The notes: generated from the sequence alone by a model not told the origin. DNA of 15,245 nt from Bacillota bacterium (GCA_023413185.1 JAEZQD010000094.1:1-15245), one strand, 5' to 3'; counted from the stretch's first letter, positions 7,259 through 14,668 are shown. Program-made: numbers and translations.

Positions 7259-7287
7259 GTTTATGCTTCCTACCGATTGTGTATAAT
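7259..7287 (+). promoter_or_regulatory. Candidate promoter of the germination operon
   Basis: A perfect TATAAT lies at 7282-7287, but no good sigma-A -35 is found 16-18 bases upstream. GTTTA at 7259-7263 resembles the -35 of the forespore factors sigma-F/G, and GTGTATAATC around 7279-7288 keeps part of a sigma-F-type -10. Bacillus gerA operons are read by sigma-G in the forespore, so a forespore promoter is expected here. I cannot decide between these readings from sequence alone. Confidence 0.35.
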
Positions 7288-7352
7288 CTGCCTATGCTGC
7301 GAAATACTACGAACATGCTTTTTCATATTCTTCTAAAAAGGGCGGTTGCCTC

Positions 7353-8957
7353 TTGTTTCGAGAGTATTTAGACCAATTTGCCGCGTGGCTGATGAAAAAA
7401 CAGAACGCGGGTCCTCCACACCCCGATTCAGGCAATACCCCAAGCGAACCGCGGTCGTCGCTTAAAGAAAACTTGACACTTGTCAAGGGTATTCTGGGCG
7501 ACAGCAACGACGTGGTTTACCGTGAGTTTTCGTTTGGGCATGGGCACACCTGCAATGCGGGGATTGTTTATATCGACGGGCTGGTAAACACAAAGCTCAT
7601 CAACGAGTGCGTCATCGAGCCGATGATGTACCGTTCTCAACAGCTGCCGCTGAATCAAAGCGGTGCGCCTCTGAGCCTTGACGATATCGAGCGTTCGTTT
7701 GTCACCATAGGTGAAACAAAGCAATCGGGCAATATCGAAGACGTTGTGGATGCGGTGTTGTCCGGCGATACGGCGCTTTTTGTAGACGGCATTAGCAAGG
7801 TGCTTATTATGAGCACACGCGGCTGGGAGAAGCGCAGCATTCAGGAGCCCGGCAACGAAACCACCATCAAGGGCCCGCGCGAGGGCTTTTCCGAGAGCGT
7901 GCGCACCAACACCTCGCTGCTGCGCCGCAAGATGAAAAACCCGGACCTTGCGTTTGAATCGGTGATAGTCGGACGAAAAACACGCACCACCGTGATGCTG
8001 TGCTATATCAAGGGGCTTGCAAGCGACGAGGTGCTAACCGAGCTGCGCACGCGGCTTAGCAAGGTAAGCACCGACAGTATTCTGTCTGCAGGCATGCTCG
8101 AGCAGTATATTTCGGGCAACCCATACACCCCTTTTAGTACAGTAAACAACAGCGAAAAGCCCGACGTAGTGGCTGGCAGACTGCTTGAGGGGCGGGTTGC
8201 CATCATCATAGACGGTACGCCGTTTGTTATGACCGTTCCAATGTTTTTTATGGAGAGCTTTCAAACCTCCGAGGACTATAATATCAGCCCCTTCTTTTCA
8301 ACGTTCCTTCGGTTGTTGCGCTATATTTCTTTTTCCATCAGCGTTCTGGCTCCCGCTGTTTATGTTGCACTGACCACCTTTCATCAGGAGCTGATTCCCA
8401 CACCGCTGCTTAATTCAATGACCGTCGCGCGGGAGGGCGTACCGTTCCCCGCTGTAATTGAGGCGCTTATTCTGCTGCTTGCGTTTGAAATTATTCGCGA
8501 GGCGGGCATTCGTCTGCCACGTCCGGTGGGGCAGGCTATCAGCATTGTCGGCGCGTTGGTTATGGGGCAATCTGCCGTTGCTGCGGGGCTTGTGAGCGCA
8601 CCGCTCGTTATTATGGTTGCCATTACCGCCGTAGCAAACTTTGTTGTGCCAATGCAGGCGGATGCGGCAACGCTGATGCGGTATATCCTATTGATTTTGG
8701 GCGCGTGGATGGGCGGTGTAGGCATTGTAACAGGGCTATTGATGATGCTGATTCATCTATCGGGAGTACGTTCGTTCGGCGTACCATTCTTATCGCCCTA
8801 TGCACCGCTGCAGCCGAGTGATTTAAAGGATAGCTTTATCCGCCTGCCTATGTGGATGATGATACGCCGCCCCGCGACGCTTGCTAAGAACGACCAAAAA
8901 CGTGCGGATATCCTTGTACCCGACACCAACGAGAAAAAGCATAAAGGCAGCAACTAA
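7353..8957 (+). CDS. Spore germinant receptor A subunit (GerAA/GerKA family)
   Basis: A 534-residue GerA-family protein, the A subunit of a nutrient receptor in the spore inner membrane; in Bacillus the A subunits oligomerise and act as ligand-gated ion channels. A long soluble N-terminal domain (about 1-320) carries the family hallmark GPREGFSESVRTNTSLLRRK at 174-193. A membrane domain follows, with helices near 326-343, 366-384, 393-434 and 442-468, including REAGIRLPRPVGQAISIVGA (382-401) and the GQSAVAAGLVSAPLVI stretch. A soluble basic tail ends the protein. The start is TTG at 7353, supported by AAAGGG at 7337-7342. Two tandem TAA stops end it, and the C subunit begins 21 bases later. 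SpoVAF is a relative, but the adjoining C and B genes indicate a true receptor operon. Confidence 0.93.
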   Translation: MFREYLDQFAAWLMKKQNAGPPHPDSGNTPSEPRSSLKENLTLVKGILGDSNDVVYREFSFGHGHTCNAGIVYIDGLVNTKLINECVIEPMMYRSQQLPLNQSGAPLSLDDIERSFVTIGETKQSGNIEDVVDAVLSGDTALFVDGISKVLIMSTRGWEKRSIQEPGNETTIKGPREGFSESVRTNTSLLRRKMKNPDLAFESVIVGRKTRTTVMLCYIKGLASDEVLTELRTRLSKVSTDSILSAGMLEQYISGNPYTPFSTVNNSEKPDVVAGRLLEGRVAIIIDGTPFVMTVPMFFMESFQTSEDYNISPFFSTFLRLLRYISFSISVLAPAVYVALTTFHQELIPTPLLNSMTVAREGVPFPAVIEALILLLAFEIIREAGIRLPRPVGQAISIVGALVMGQSAVAAGLVSAPLVIMVAITAVANFVVPMQADAATLMRYILLILGAWMGGVGIVTGLLMMLIHLSGVRSFGVPFLSPYAPLQPSDLKDSFIRLPMWMMIRRPATLAKNDQKRADILVPDTNEKKHKGSN

Positions 8958-8978
8958 TAACGGAAGGGCGATTAAACC

Positions 8979-10172
8979 ATGCTCAAAAATATAGTGCGGC
9001 TGACCGCAGGGGTATTGTGCCTGATGCTGCTGGCGGGATGCTGGAATCGCCGTGAGCTCAATCAGCTAGGAATTGTACTCGCCGTGGGTCTGGACCAAGG
9101 CAGAACCCCGGATGAAATCAGTATGACGGTTCAGGTAGAAAATACCGCCGTGCCGTCCGGCGGTGGAGCAGGCGGTGGTGGCGGCGGTGGTGGTGGCGGT
9201 GGAGAGCAAAAGGCTTACGTCAACATCAAAAACTATGGCACCGAGGTTTTTTCTATTATTCGTGACTACAACAGCGTCATGACCCGAAAGCTGTATTTTC
9301 CTCACAATCTAGTGATTGTTTTGGGGGAGGATGTGGCGAAATCCGGGCTTAACCGCTACCTTGACTTTTTTTTGCGCGACCCGGAGTCCCGTATGACCGT
9401 GCGCTTAATGGTGGCCAAGGGCACCGCGTACGACGCCTTAAGCCAACAGCCCTATCTCGAGCAAGCTCCTGCAATTGATTTTACCCAGTTGATCGAGACC
9501 CAACATCATAACACCTCCGAAACGCCGGATGTTGATCTGTTTGACTATTTCGTCGCGCGGGTCAGTACCGGTTTCGTACCGGTAGTACCAATAGTCTCTT
9601 TTGAAAAAACGGACGAGGGTACAACCAGCGTTGTGGCGGGCTGTGCGGTGATTGCCGACGGGCGTATGGTGGGGGAGCTTAACGGCGTACAGACAAGGGG
9701 AATGCAGTGGATAACAGGGCAAGCAAAAAGCAGCATTATTAACCTAAACGCCGCGGATGGCGCAGTGTCAATCGAGATATCGCGGGTGAAGAGTAAGATT
9801 AAAACAACCGTAGGCAATGACGGCACCCCCAGTGTTAAGGTTGAGATTGATGTGACCGGCAACCTCGGGTCTCAGCAGGGTATGGTAAACCAGGCGCAGC
9901 CGACCACAATGAAGTATCTCGAGAAGCAACTGGCCGACTATGTAAAAGCGGAGGCTAAGCTTGCGTTATTGCTTGCGCAGGAGATGCGTGCGGACATCTT
10001 CGGGTTCGGGCAAAAGTTTTCACGGTATCACCCAAAGGAATGGGAACTGATGAAGAATAACTGGGTTACCATTTTCACTAAACTTGATGTGGAGATAACG
10101 GTGAACAGCACCATTAAAGGCACCGGCAAACTAACCCTGCCCGCTCAGCATCACAACGAGTTTTTGACGTAA
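8979..10172 (+). CDS. Spore germinant receptor C subunit, lipoprotein (Ger(x)C family)
   Basis: A 397-residue lipoprotein C subunit of the germinant receptor, anchored to the outer face of the spore inner membrane. The signal peptide ends in a lipobox (LMLLAGC) with the lipidated Cys at 21, and WNRRELNQLGIVLAVGLD follows as in GerAC proteins. Later marks include YGTEVFSIIRDYNSVMTRKLYFPHN (shown here only as the region about 86-110) and the C-terminal amphipathic region ending in a beta-rich domain. Unusual is a glycine tract at residues 61-75, fifteen residues with one Ala, where relatives have a short loop. The start is an ATG behind GGAAGGG (8962-8968). The gene sits between the A subunit and the small D-like gene, giving the A-C-(D)-B order seen in gerK-type operons. 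Confidence 0.93.
   Translation: MLKNIVRLTAGVLCLMLLAGCWNRRELNQLGIVLAVGLDQGRTPDEISMTVQVENTAVPSGGGAGGGGGGGGGGGEQKAYVNIKNYGTEVFSIIRDYNSVMTRKLYFPHNLVIVLGEDVAKSGLNRYLDFFLRDPESRMTVRLMVAKGTAYDALSQQPYLEQAPAIDFTQLIETQHHNTSETPDVDLFDYFVARVSTGFVPVVPIVSFEKTDEGTTSVVAGCAVIADGRMVGELNGVQTRGMQWITGQAKSSIINLNAADGAVSIEISRVKSKIKTTVGNDGTPSVKVEIDVTGNLGSQQGMVNQAQPTTMKYLEKQLADYVKAEAKLALLLAQEMRADIFGFGQKFSRYHPKEWELMKNNWVTIFTKLDVEITVNSTIKGTGKLTLPAQHHNEFLT
9159..9203 (+). repeat. (GGN)15 polyglycine codon tract in the GerAC gene
   Basis: Fifteen consecutive codons encode Gly except for one GCA (Ala); most are GGT or GGC. The repeat is imperfect in the third base. Gain or loss of codons here would keep the reading frame, so the length may vary between strains. 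Confidence 0.9.
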
Positions 10173-10241
10173 CAGTGCATACGGCTTTTTCGTATCGTTC
10201 TACTGCATCTTATGGCGTTAACTGAACCTACCTAGGATGGG

Positions 10242-10472
10242 ATGGTGTGTCGCTTGAACCTTTTGTTTGCCGCATTGGTTGTTTTAATTGCCGTGTTTGA
10301 GATTCCCCCCCTAATTCAAAAGCGTCTGTATCGTGAGCTTTTGGTTTTTTTGGTTCTGTTTGTGTTTGGGTTAACCGTTACCGTACTGTTTGGGTTAAGC
10401 GGCAGTTTGCCAAGCCCCATTACGGGGGCAAAACATCTCATCGAGGACGTGCTGAGAATCAGCTACCACTAA
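10242..10472 (+). CDS. Small two-helix membrane protein, GerD-subunit-like (germinant receptor accessory)
   Basis: A 76-residue protein with two predicted membrane helices: about residues 5-25 (NLLFAALVVLIAVFEIPPLI) and 32-55 (ELLVFLVLFVFGLTVTVLFG). A short tail with SLPSPITGAKHLIEDVL follows. Size, topology, the charged QKRLYREL turn and the LPSP motif after helix 2 resemble the small D subunits found in or near some Bacillus ger operons, which modulate receptor activity. That match is from memory of the family layout. It lies 69 bases after the C gene and 25 bases before the B gene, on the same strand with no terminator. The start is uncertain: ATG 10242 has AGGA only four bases ahead; GTG 10245 or TTG 10254 are alternatives that keep both helices. 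Confidence 0.75.
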   Translation: MVCRLNLLFAALVVLIAVFEIPPLIQKRLYRELLVFLVLFVFGLTVTVLFGLSGSLPSPITGAKHLIEDVLRISYH

Positions 10473-10497
10473 TTCTTTGGGGGAGGAAGCCGGTCAT

Positions 10498-11616
10498 ATG
10501 AAGATTGTAAAGGAAGGCATCACGTCACGACAGCTGTTGTTCTCCGTTCTTGCCTTTGTTCAAGGCTCGTCGCTTCTAACCGCCTTTTTTTCGGATGTGA
10601 TGGAGCAAAACAGCTGGATGGGCGTAATTGTGGCGTACCTGGTGGGGCTGCCCATCATGCTGATGTATCTGTTTATTTTGTCAAAGCATCCCGGCAAAGG
10701 TCTTATCGAAATCAATGACATCCTGTTTGGGCGGGTGCTTGGCAAGGTGTTCTCGGCGTTGTATATCTTTTATTTTTTCTCACTCATTGCGCTTAACACC
10801 TACGATGTGTATACGTTCATCATCAGCTATATGATGCCTGACACGCCGCCGCAGGTACTCGCGCTGTTGTTTGTTCTTATTCCCATCCTGCTGTCACGCA
10901 AGGGCATGGACAGCACCGCACGCCTTGCCGCTCTCTTTTCCATTATACAAATCGTAAGCATGGTGGCGTTTATTCTGTTGCTGATTAAAGATTTTAACCC
11001 CGAAAACCTGTTGCCGTTATTCAACATGCCGCTTAAGAACTTTGTACAGGGTACGCATACCATTCTTGCTCTGCCGTATTGCGAGCTGGTTGTGTTTATG
11101 ATGATCATTCCGATGGTCGATAATCAGAAAACGGTTAAAAAACATTTTCTTGTCGGATACTCGATTGGCGCCGTGATGTTGTTGGTAATCGTGTTACAAG
11201 AGGTGCTGGTGCTCGGCAGCGCCATCGGCTATTTTGGATTGCCGGGCTTTGAGACGATTCGGTTAATCAATCTCGTTGACATCATCAACCGTATGGATAC
11301 GGTATACGCGCTGCTGTTGTATGTGCTGCGGTTCTTTAAGGTCAGTGTTCTGCTGTATGTGTGCTCCCTTGCGATTGCCCAATCAACGGGTCTGACGCAG
11401 TACCGTCCCATTGTTGCACTGATTGGGGTATTGGCGGCGCTGCTGTCGATTATTGTGCATGAATCCTCCGCAACCAACTTTGAGTGGGGTAAGAATACCG
11501 CTGCTGTATACTCCTCGTTCTTTAACCTGCTACTCCCCTTTATCGCCTTTGTTGTGTGCGTCATCCGCAGTGCCATTAAGGACCGAAAGCTCAAGCCTGC
11601 CACAGCCAAAACTTAG
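10498..11616 (+). CDS. Spore germinant receptor B subunit (GerAB/GerKB family, APC-type transporter fold)
   Basis: A 372-residue integral membrane protein of about ten helices, the B subunit of the receptor. GerAB proteins belong to the amino acid-polyamine-organocation superfamily, and in Bacillus this subunit binds the nutrient. Family marks include the N-terminal ITSRQLLFSVLAFVQGSSLL, and LPYCELVVFMMIIPMV near the middle, which corresponds to the conserved PxGE-like segment of relatives. The start is ATG 10498 because GGGGAGGA (10480-10487) lies ten bases ahead; an in-frame TTG at 10477 would overlap that site. The basic tail ends in KLKPATAKT. It is the last gene of the receptor operon, closed by a strong terminator shared with the opposing gene. 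The germinant cannot be deduced from sequence. Confidence 0.92.
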   Translation: MKIVKEGITSRQLLFSVLAFVQGSSLLTAFFSDVMEQNSWMGVIVAYLVGLPIMLMYLFILSKHPGKGLIEINDILFGRVLGKVFSALYIFYFFSLIALNTYDVYTFIISYMMPDTPPQVLALLFVLIPILLSRKGMDSTARLAALFSIIQIVSMVAFILLLIKDFNPENLLPLFNMPLKNFVQGTHTILALPYCELVVFMMIIPMVDNQKTVKKHFLVGYSIGAVMLLVIVLQEVLVLGSAIGYFGLPGFETIRLINLVDIINRMDTVYALLLYVLRFFKVSVLLYVCSLAIAQSTGLTQYRPIVALIGVLAALLSIIVHESSATNFEWGKNTAAVYSSFFNLLLPFIAFVVCVIRSAIKDRKLKPATAKT

Positions 11617-11628
11617 TGTGATGTGCAA

Positions 11629-11659
11629 AAACCCCCCGAGAGCCGTTCTCGGGGGGTTT
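11629..11659. terminator. Bidirectional terminator between the ger operon and yccF
   Basis: A 13-bp perfect stem (11629-11641 with 11647-11659) contains six G-C pairs in a row and has a 5-base loop. On the plus strand it ends in GGGTTTCATTTA; on the minus strand the stem runs into five T residues. It lies between two converging genes and can serve both, probably better for the minus strand. Confidence 0.9.
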
Positions 11660-11672
11660 CATTTATGTTGTA

Positions 11673-12038
11673 TTATGTTCTTACCACCGACGCGCCAAAC
11701 GGCATAAGCGCAAGCTTTGCAAGCTTAAAGCACTGTTTGCCAAACGGTATGCCGATGATGGTGATGCAAAAGCCACAGCCGATAATCGCCGCCTCTACAG
11801 CAAGGGGAATGCCCCCGATCAGAATCCATATGATGTTAAGCAAAAGCGAAACCGCCCCGCCGCCATATTGTACCTCTTTGCCAAACGGAAAAAACCCCAC
11901 GGCGGCAAACTTAAAGCACTGTACCCCTATCGGTATGCCGACTATGGTAGCACACCATAAGATGCCTTCTATCACCCAACCCAGACCAATCCAAACCCCG
12001 CCGAATAAAAACCACAGTACATTGCCGATACATCCCAT
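11673..12038 (-). CDS. YccF-domain inner membrane protein
   Basis: A 121-residue protein of the YccF (DUF307) family, small inner-membrane proteins of unknown biochemical role. The family repeat is plain: GIPIGVQCFKFAAVGFFPFG near residues 34-53 and GIPFGKQCFKLAKLALMPFG near 96-115, each preceded by a hydrophobic stretch. The opening MGCIGNVLWFLFGG is also characteristic. About three to four membrane segments are expected. The start follows a weak Shine-Dalgarno (GTGGGAT). It lies 56 bases downstream of the rhodanese lipoprotein gene on the same strand, in an AT-rich gap that could hold its own promoter, though I find no clear one. No function should be inferred beyond the family name. Confidence 0.9.
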   Translation of the reverse strand: MGCIGNVLWFLFGGVWIGLGWVIEGILWCATIVGIPIGVQCFKFAAVGFFPFGKEVQYGGGAVSLLLNIIWILIGGIPLAVEAAIIGCGFCITIIGIPFGKQCFKLAKLALMPFGASVVRT

Positions 12039-12094
12039 CTGTCATCCCACTTTCGTTGTTGGTAATATTATTTATTGACCAAATATATTTTCTA

Positions 12095-12763
12095 CTAGTC
12101 TATTGTTGTATCATACGGCCAATCGATGATTCCGCCAAAGTCGTGGATCTGCGTATACCCCATTCGGGCAAGTTCTGCTGCGGCAAGTGCGCTGCGTCTT
12201 CCGCTGCGGCAGTATACAAGAATTACGGCATCCTTGTCCGGTAAAACCTCCTGCGCACGGGTGGCAATCTCAAAATCGGGCAGCAGCACAGCACCTGCAA
12301 TGTGCCCCTCGTCATACTCCTCAACGGTTCGCACGTCTAGGATGACGCAGTCGGGGCTGTTGTCCATCATCTCTTTCGCCTGCTCGGGGGTGATGGTGTT
12401 TACGGTGGCGCTCTGTCCGCTCATGGGCTCGTCCTCCTTATTTGCAGCGCTTGCGGCTTGCTCGGGTTGTTTGTCCTGCAACTCCAGTTTTACGGCGGTG
12501 ACCTGTACGGGGTAGCTCTCCCGAATCTCGGGCAGTATAGTAAACCGCACCGTCTGCCCTACCAGCAGGTTGAACCCGAACGGCTCAAGCTCCTTTGCAA
12601 AGCCAACGCTCGCGCGGTCACTCGACGACAGATCGTCGGTTGACACCAGCACGCCGTTATCATAAATCTCCTCGATTACCCCGGTAAACTGAATCGTCTT
12701 TTGATTCGTACAGCCAAAAAGCAGCACCGTCAGTACCGCAAGCAGCAGTAAAATTCGTTTCAA
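12095..12763 (-). CDS. Rhodanese-domain lipoprotein with an N-terminal beta-rich domain
   Basis: A 222-residue exported lipoprotein. MKRILLLLAVLTVLLFGC is a signal peptide with the lipidation Cys at 18 (Phe at -2 is unusual but tolerated). Residues about 22-96 look like a small beta-barrel domain (FTGVIEEIYDNGVLV, then VGQTVRFTI), similar to the OB-like folds of other Firmicute lipoproteins. A Gln/Ala/Glu linker (97-118) leads to a single rhodanese domain (123-222) with ILDVRTVEEYDEGHIAGAV and the active-site loop CRSGRRS, Cys 185. This could move sulfane sulfur at the outer membrane face, but the substrate is unknown. The start is TTG 12763 behind a full GGAGGA (12771-12776) at seven bases; a longer reading to 12835 would add 24 residues that spoil the signal peptide. 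The gene follows the Fpg-like gene by 101 bases. Confidence 0.88.
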   Translation of the reverse strand: MKRILLLLAVLTVLLFGCTNQKTIQFTGVIEEIYDNGVLVSTDDLSSSDRASVGFAKELEPFGFNLLVGQTVRFTILPEIRESYPVQVTAVKLELQDKQPEQAASAANKEDEPMSGQSATVNTITPEQAKEMMDNSPDCVILDVRTVEEYDEGHIAGAVLLPDFEIATRAQEVLPDKDAVILVYCRSGRRSALAAAELARMGYTQIHDFGGIIDWPYDTTID

Positions 12764-12864
12764 ATCGTAGTCCTCCAATCTATAACGACATAAGCCACCC
12801 TTATTCTTCAGGCTTTGTACCAATATAGTGACCATACAGCGTCAGTTTTGTGCATGCCGTTTAT

Positions 12865-13695
12865 TTATTCTTGTTTTTGGCATCCCGCACAGTAGTAGAT
12901 GCTGCCGCCGAGGTAGCTTTCTTTTTTGATAATGCCGCCGCACGCCGGGCAGTAGCCGTTCTCGGCACCCGAGCGCAAAACGGTTTTGTAGCCGCCCGTG
13001 TTCCCGAACAAATCCCGCTCGGTATCGCGCCCGCCCGCCTCGGTCATGCGGTGCAGCACCTCTTTGACTGTACGATACAGCGCGTCAAACTCCGTGTCGG
13101 TGAATGTGCCCAGCTTGCGCTTTGGGTGCAGACCTGCCCGCCACAGAATGTCCTGCAGCGTTCCGTTGCCAAGCCCCGGTATGCGCTGTTCGGTTGCCAT
13201 AAACGCTTTGGCAGAGCTTTTTTCGCTGCCCTTATAGTCCCGCAGCGACGCAAAGTACTCCGGCGTAAACGCGTCGGATAGCGGGGAGGGCTTTTTGTGT
13301 GCGCACAGATAGTACGGGTTATTATTGGTGCCATCTTCAAACACACCTATGCCCCCGTACATCCGCACCACAGCGCTCAGCGCGCTGCCGTCGTCAAATT
13401 TCAGGTACAGCTGGTGCCGGTCCGGTGCGGGCGCAGCCGCTTCATGGTACCGGGGCATTACACCGTCTTGAAAGGATACAACCATGTTTTCACACCGCAG
13501 CTTCACAAACCCGCCTGCGGCATGGGCACCTGTTACACGTCTGCCCGTAAGCAGCTCGGAATAGCTGTTTGGGTCGCCTTCAAACCACATCATCTTGTGA
13601 GGGGTTTTGTTTACAATCACCTTTGTAATGGTCTTGCCGGTTAACACCTGCGCAATCTGGCTTGCCAGTGTCGCGGTCTCGGGTAGCTCTAACAT
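12865..13695 (-). CDS. Fpg/Nei-family DNA glycosylase-like protein lacking the catalytic proline
   Basis: A 276-residue relative of formamidopyrimidine-DNA glycosylase (MutM) and endonuclease VIII, base-excision repair enzymes that cut at oxidised bases. The fold marks are present: N-terminal ELPE, the helix-two-turn-helix region IPGLGNGTLQDILWRAGLHP (172-191), and a C-terminal zinc finger with Cys 249, 252, 269 and 272. It departs from true enzymes in that residue 2 is Leu (MLELPE), whereas the family's nucleophile is the Pro exposed after Met removal. The RGK-like Lys of the N-terminal domain and the zinc-finger Arg (GRST to GGSI) also appear changed. Glu 3 is kept. I recall a clostridial subfamily with MIE-type starts, so this is probably not a sequencing error. 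It may bind DNA without normal lyase chemistry. The ATG follows AGAGG (13706-13710). Confidence 0.85.
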   Translation of the reverse strand: MLELPETATLASQIAQVLTGKTITKVIVNKTPHKMMWFEGDPNSYSELLTGRRVTGAHAAGGFVKLRCENMVVSFQDGVMPRYHEAAAPAPDRHQLYLKFDDGSALSAVVRMYGGIGVFEDGTNNNPYYLCAHKKPSPLSDAFTPEYFASLRDYKGSEKSSAKAFMATEQRIPGLGNGTLQDILWRAGLHPKRKLGTFTDTEFDALYRTVKEVLHRMTEAGGRDTERDLFGNTGGYKTVLRSGAENGYCPACGGIIKKESYLGGSIYYCAGCQKQE

Positions 13696-13731
13696 TTTGT
13701 CACCGCCTCTTCCGTTTTTCTTTATGATACC

Positions 13732-13766
13732 AAAGGGAATATGACAGGGTGTGTCATATTCCCTTT
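13732..13766. repeat. Perfect 14-bp inverted repeat at the end of the WYL gene
   Basis: The arm at 13732-13745 is an exact complement of 13753-13766, with a 7-base loop (AGGGTGT). It contains the stop codon (13754-13756) and the last codons of the WYL regulator gene and lies 37 bases upstream of the Fpg-like start. Neither side has a T-run, so it is a poor intrinsic terminator. It could be a weak terminator, an RNA stability element or an operator. Confidence 0.85.
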
Positions 13767-14668
13767 GACTCGTGTTTTGCCAGCATTTCGCGCAGGGTGC
13801 TTGTCAGGCGCTGCTTTAAGCCTTGGGGCTCGAGCAGCGTCATGCCGCATCCATACGACATCAAAAAGCCCATTGTCCAATCGTCCTTTGGCATAGGTAC
13901 CGTTACGGTAAAGCTGCCGTCGCTGTTCTTTTCTATCTGACCTTCTTCAAACTCGTCGTACACCCGAAACGCCAGCCGCTCCTCAATCCGCATTCGCACA
14001 AGCTCCATCTCCTGCGGCTGAATAAACGACTCAATATAAGGGGTGTCACGCTCTACGGGCTCAAACGTTTCGCCCGTCATCTTCGGGTTTTTGATGCGCC
14101 CGAGCTTAAACAGCCGCTGTGCCCCCCGTGTGCGGCAAAACGCAAGCAGATACCAGCCCTGCCCCTTGAACAACAACCGAATCGGCTCGGCGGTTCGGTG
14201 CCTGCGCTCTCCGTTAGCATTGTAGTAATCAAAGGACAATACCGCACTGCTGAGTATGGCGTGCTTAATCAGCTCAAACCGACTGCGGTCGTGCTCCTGC
14301 CCGCCCCAGTGCAAAAAGTCCACATCCAGCCAACGGTTGCGCCGCTTACCAAACAGTGCGGCAAGCTTGGTTAAGACCGGCTCCGCATCAACCGCGTCCA
14401 GCGCGCCGGCGCCCTCCAGACTTGCCAGAATGTCGCTCTGCTCCTCTTTGGATAGCAGGGAGCGGTCAAGCACAAAGTCGTCGAGCAATCGAATACCGCC
14501 GCCCCTGCCACGGCAGGTATATACGGGTATGCCTGCGGCACTCAGCATGTCCACATCGCGGTACACCGTGCGCATCGACACCTCAAACCGGCTCGAAAAC
14601 TCCCCTGCGGTTACGCTGCCGCGCTCCATTAACAGGTACACCATATCAAACAGTCGCCTCATCTGCAC
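13754..14668 (-). CDS. WYL-domain transcriptional regulator (DeoR-type HTH)
   Basis: A 304-residue helix-turn-helix regulator of the YafY/WYL type. The N-terminal winged helix covers about residues 3-60 (TAGEFSSRFEVSMRTVYRDVDM, split here as 20-41), ending with the typical wing RGRGGGIRL. The WYL domain follows at about 130-205, with its name motif in GWYLLAFC (171-178) and the preceding EPIRLLFKGQ. A WCX-like C-terminal domain completes it. WYL domains sense small or nucleic-acid ligands; the target is not evident. The start is given as GTG 14668, eight bases from AGGGAGG (14677-14683 on the plus strand); GTG 14677 would overlap that site and ATG 14662 is 14 bases away. It follows a solute-binding protein gene by 45 bases. 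An inverted repeat overlaps its stop. Confidence 0.9.
   Translation of the reverse strand: MQMRRLFDMVYLLMERGSVTAGEFSSRFEVSMRTVYRDVDMLSAAGIPVYTCRGRGGGIRLLDDFVLDRSLLSKEEQSDILASLEGAGALDAVDAEPVLTKLAALFGKRRNRWLDVDFLHWGGQEHDRSRFELIKHAILSSAVLSFDYYNANGERRHRTAEPIRLLFKGQGWYLLAFCRTRGAQRLFKLGRIKNPKMTGETFEPVERDTPYIESFIQPQEMELVRMRIEERLAFRVYDEFEEGQIEKNSDGSFTVTVPMPKDDWTMGFLMSYGCGMTLLEPQGLKQRLTSTLREMLAKHESKGI

Noticed and set aside
11623..12078. Plus-strand frame of 151 codons over the yccF gene
   Set aside because: The minus strand here encodes a clear YccF repeat protein. The plus frame starts inside the terminator hairpin and has no recognisable features.
13297..13644. Plus-strand frames over the Fpg-like gene
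   Set aside because: These are shadows of the minus-strand gene, which has intact zinc finger and helix-two-turn-helix marks.
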